NCBI GenBank assembly: GCA_017475185.1
Contig: JAFVGB010000031.1
Span: forward strand, 1-7,305
Length of the DNA: 7,305 nt
Reading direction: 5' to 3'
From: Clostridia bacterium
GTDB lineage: Bacteria > Bacillota_A > Clostridia > TANB77 > CAG-508
Shown here: positions 5,293-7,305 of the stretch, piece after piece
Layout of the letters: the number at the start of each line of letters is the position of its first letter
Numbering within the stretch: position 1 is the stretch's first letter
Made by a program: the position numbers and the translations under genes
The notes under the pieces: model-generated
The model's database searches: none
Seen by the model: only the letters and a program-made list of their open reading frames with translations
Told to the model about the DNA's origin: nothing

Positions 5293-6576
5293 ATGGATAC
5301 AGAAAAAGACAATTTAAACAATCATTTGAAAGAAGACGAAAACACAAATCAAAATAAAACTTCAAATAATAAAAATAATGGAATAAAGATTGTTTTAATT
5401 GTTATTATTATAGTTATGGCTATCATTATTGGAATGTTAGTTGGAGTCTTAATTACTAAAAATAATAATGCATCTGATAAAAACAAATCTGAGACTAATC
5501 AATTACAACAGGATTCAACAGCAGAAAATGGTAAAACAGAGTCCACAGATAATAATGTAGTGCAAGAAAATGTTGAAAAAGAAGATAATAATGTAGAACC
5601 AAAAGAATCAAATATATTTTCACAGAAAGATTTAGAAAAAATGGCTCTAGATTATTATGAAGCGAAAACAGGATATAGACCATCTCAAGTTGCGTCTATA
5701 ATGAATGATGATGGAACAATATCTATTCAATTGTATGATAATTTAGGAGACCATAATAGTACTTCTGATTGGTACACAGTAGATAATAAAACAGCTGTAG
5801 GAACAGATATTTTAGGAAATACAGTTGATTTGACTCAAAAACCAACTAAAGATAAAATAAGTGAAAATCTAAAAGATTCATTTAATGTAAAATATGAAAC
5901 AATTGGAGTAAGAAACATAACTGTAAGAAGTGCAAGTTTCGTTTGTAATGAAAATGTACCACATATAACAGGTATAGATTCAAAAGCTGCTAATAAAATA
6001 GAAAAATATTTAAATGATTGGTATGATGAAGTTTGGAAAGATATAAATGAACAAACAGAAGATAAATATATTAAAGAAATTTTGGAACAGATGGACGAAA
6101 ATAATAACAATTATCCAGATTCGCAATCATATGACATTGGTTTTACACAATCTTATGAAGTTATTTTTATCAATAATAAAGTAGTAACATTTAAACATAT
6201 TTTATCAGGAGGACTTGGAGGAGTAGGCTGGGACAATTCAAGTGGAGTTTCATTTGATTTGACAACTGGCGAAAAAATTAATATTGAAAATATAGTTACT
6301 TCTAAGACTGAATATATTTCTGCATGCAAAAAATACGTATTTGAACAGTTAAAAAATGATTCAAGATATAAAGAAGTATTAGAAATGCATGGAAATGATT
6401 ATGAAGAAATAATTAATCAAGCAATTGAACAAGTAGGTGGGTATTTTACTGAAAAAGGAATAGTTTGCGTTGAAATTCCAAAGTATGCTATTGCAAGTGG
6501 TGCATCAGGAGAATTTAGATATGAAATACCTTATAATATGGTTAAAAATTATATTAATAATGAATTTGTTTTTTAA
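5293..6576 (+). CDS. single-pass membrane protein with extracytoplasmic DUF3298-like domain
   Basis: This 427-aa protein has a hydrophilic N-terminus rich in Asn, Lys and Glu (1-30), one membrane helix (about 31-54), and a low-complexity Asn/Glu/Ser linker (55-107). A small domain at about 108-181 is marked by ALDYYEAKTGYRP, IQLYDN and SDWYTVDNKT. A C-terminal region (about 195-420) resembles DUF3298: FDLTTGEKINIENI, then FTEKGIVCVEIPKYAIA and GEFRYEIPYNMV. The topology is N-inside with the bulk outside. DUF3298 is known from RsiV, the lysozyme-sensing anti-sigma factor of B. subtilis, but no anti-sigma domain or sigma-factor gene is visible, so I do not call it RsiV. An envelope sensor or binding role is inference. 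GGAGG at 5281-5285 precedes the ATG, and two promoters lie upstream. Confidence 0.82.
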   Translation: MDTEKDNLNNHLKEDENTNQNKTSNNKNNGIKIVLIVIIIVMAIIIGMLVGVLITKNNNASDKNKSETNQLQQDSTAENGKTESTDNNVVQENVEKEDNNVEPKESNIFSQKDLEKMALDYYEAKTGYRPSQVASIMNDDGTISIQLYDNLGDHNSTSDWYTVDNKTAVGTDILGNTVDLTQKPTKDKISENLKDSFNVKYETIGVRNITVRSASFVCNENVPHITGIDSKAANKIEKYLNDWYDEVWKDINEQTEDKYIKEILEQMDENNNNYPDSQSYDIGFTQSYEVIFINNKVVTFKHILSGGLGGVGWDNSSGVSFDLTTGEKINIENIVTSKTEYISACKKYVFEQLKNDSRYKEVLEMHGNDYEEIINQAIEQVGGYFTEKGIVCVEIPKYAIASGASGEFRYEIPYNMVKNYINNEFVF

Positions 6577-6603
6577 TATATAAAAAAGAAAGGATATGAT
6601 ATT

Positions 6604-6858
6604 ATGGATAAAAACGAAAAAATAAATAATCAAGGTAAAAAAGAAGTAAACAATAACACACATCAAACAATGACAGTAATGTTAATGACTTTTGCATTTC
6701 TAGTTATTATAATAGGAGTTTTTGTTGGAGCGTATAAATTAGGTGTAACAACAGCTAAAAAAGACAATAATAATACAGCAACACCTGCACAAGAACAAGT
6801 TGATACAAACCAAAATAATGAAGCTAAAAAGTTGTATCCAGAATTTAATATAATGTAA
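6604..6858 (+). CDS. small single-pass membrane protein, function unknown
   Basis: I do not recognise this 84-aa protein. It has a polar Asn/Lys-rich N-terminus (1-20), one strong membrane helix (about 22-47, ending in GVFVGAYKLGV), and a short outer tail rich in Asn and Gln ending LYPEFNIM. The layout repeats the N-terminal third of the preceding 427-aa protein, but without an outer domain. It could be a membrane partner, a free-standing anchor, or the remnant of a truncated relative. No homologous continuation is evident after the stop, where a terminator begins 33 bases later. AAAGGA at 6589-6594 precedes the ATG. It lies 27 bp after the upstream gene and has no promoter of its own, so the two are very probably one operon. 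Confidence 0.7.
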   Translation: MDKNEKINNQGKKEVNNNTHQTMTVMLMTFAFLVIIIGVFVGAYKLGVTTAKKDNNNTATPAQEQVDTNQNNEAKKLYPEFNIM

Positions 6859-6890
6859 ATGATGGATTACTTCTAAATATATGGAAATTA

Positions 6891-6934
6891 TAAAAAAGTA
6901 GTTACAAAAATTGAATTTTGTAACTACTTTTTTA
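6891..6934 (+). terminator. strong Rho-independent terminator, probably bidirectional
   Basis: A perfect 19-bp stem pairs 6891-6909 with 6916-6934 around a six-base loop. The core is GTAGTTACAAAA / TTTTGTAACTAC, flanked by A6 on the left and T6 on the right. Stem symmetry gives U-tracts on both strands, so it can end the membrane-protein unit and also the convergent minus-strand gene, whose stop is about 90 bases away. Confidence 0.92.
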
Positions 6935-7022
6935 ATTAAAATTATAATTATTCTTTTTTGAAAAAATGAACCAAAAATAAATTATAATGGTCTAATAATC
7001 GTAAGAATTAATTATAAGGGCA

Positions 7023-7205
7023 TTATCTATGATCTAAAGCGTAACGAATGCAGCTTACTAAAAGGTTATTAACACTGACGTTATTTTCTTTGGCAATTGT
7101 AAAAATTTCGTCAGCCATATCTTCAGTTGTCCTTATAATTATTCTTCGATTTGCATTTTTTTCTTTTTTAATAGTGAATTTATCTTCTTGTTCTTTTGAA
7201 TTCAT
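7023..7205 (-). CDS. ribbon-helix-helix DNA-binding protein (Arc/MetJ fold)
   Basis: This 60-aa protein has a charged tail (1-19), then a basic beta strand RRIIIRT (20-26). A first helix TEDMADEIFTIAKE (27-40), a turn NNVS, and a second helix VNNLLVSCIRYALDH (45-59) follow. That is the complete ribbon-helix-helix pattern, in which two strands pair in a dimer and insert into the DNA major groove. The start ATG at 7205 is preceded on the minus strand by TGAGGTGA (7220-7213) with seven bases between. No toxin gene is seen downstream, so an antitoxin role is unsupported by the visible neighbours, though a partner could lie beyond 7305. It is convergent with the membrane-protein unit. Target and function are unknown. 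Confidence 0.82.
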   Translation of the reverse strand: MNSKEQEDKFTIKKEKNANRRIIIRTTEDMADEIFTIAKENNVSVNNLLVSCIRYALDHR

Positions 7206-7256
7206 TACGATATCACCTCAAATCGTTTATTTTTCTTATATTGTAACCAAAAAGAG

Positions 7257-7285
7257 TTAATATTAATATTGCCAAAAAATGACAA
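7257..7285 (-). promoter_or_regulatory. candidate promoter of the ribbon-helix-helix gene
   Basis: Read on the minus strand, TTGTCA (7285-7280) and TATTAA (7262-7257) are 17 bp apart. The -35 matches consensus at five of six positions and the -10 at four. Transcription would start near 7250, giving a 45-nt leader. The weak -10 and the AT-rich context keep confidence low. Confidence 0.35.
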
Positions 7286-7305
7286 CACAAAACTATTGCT
7301 CAATT

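Noticed and set aside
7023..7205. Ribbon-helix-helix protein as antitoxin of a toxin-antitoxin pair
   Set aside because: No toxin-like gene lies next to it within the window; the upstream side beyond 7305 cannot be seen.
7048..7260. 70-codon plus-strand open frame over the ribbon-helix-helix gene
   Set aside because: It has no Shine-Dalgarno and runs antisense to a gene with a good ribosome site and a clear fold.

Overview
The window comes from a very AT-rich, low-GC bacterium, most likely a clostridial member of the Bacillota. Three things point that way: A/T-ending codons with strong GGAGG-type ribosome sites, an adenylate kinase with a four-cysteine zinc LID, and the order adk-map-infA-rpmJ-rpsM-rpsK-rpsD-rpoA-rplQ with rpsD inside the cluster (in Bacillus subtilis rpsD lies elsewhere). 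The genus cannot be read from the sequence.

Positions 1-5206 are the distal end of the S10/spc/alpha ribosomal super-operon, all on the plus strand: the 3' part of adk, then map, infA (IF-1), rpmJ (L36), rpsM (S13), rpsK (S11), rpsD (S4), rpoA (RNA polymerase alpha) and rplQ (L17, with an internal insertion). A strong Rho-independent terminator closes the operon. A near-consensus promoter (TTGACT-17-TATAAT) is embedded in the last codons of map and can drive infA through rplQ separately from adk-map. The KOW-domain gene often found between map and infA in Clostridia is absent.

The wider gaps inside the operon are not featureless. Between infA and rpmJ lies a 109-nt near-continuous imperfect palindrome, richer in G+C than its surroundings. 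Between rpmJ and rpsM is a 214-nt leader with two stem-loops and an anti-Shine-Dalgarno segment that can pair with the rpsM ribosome site. Smaller stem-loops precede rpoA and rplQ. The rpsM-rpsK and rpsK-rpsD junctions are tight and unstructured. This suggests RNA-level uncoupling of rpmJ, rpsM-rpsK-rpsD, rpoA and rplQ, but no regulator is shown.

Positions 5208-6934 form a second unit: tandem overlapping sigma-A-type promoters, a 427-aa single-pass membrane protein with an extracytoplasmic DUF3298-like (RsiV-type) C-terminal region, an 84-aa single-pass membrane protein of similar N-terminal design, and a strong terminator. From 7205 down to 7023 a 60-aa ribbon-helix-helix protein is encoded convergently on the minus strand. 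The ecfA/ecfT-truA-rplM-rpsI genes that usually follow rplQ in Bacillota are not here, so the conserved cluster ends at 5206 and lineage-specific genes begin.

I see no tRNA, rRNA, CRISPR array, transposase or phage gene. The strongest leads for something undescribed are the palindromic element at 1587-1695 and the structured rpsM leader.
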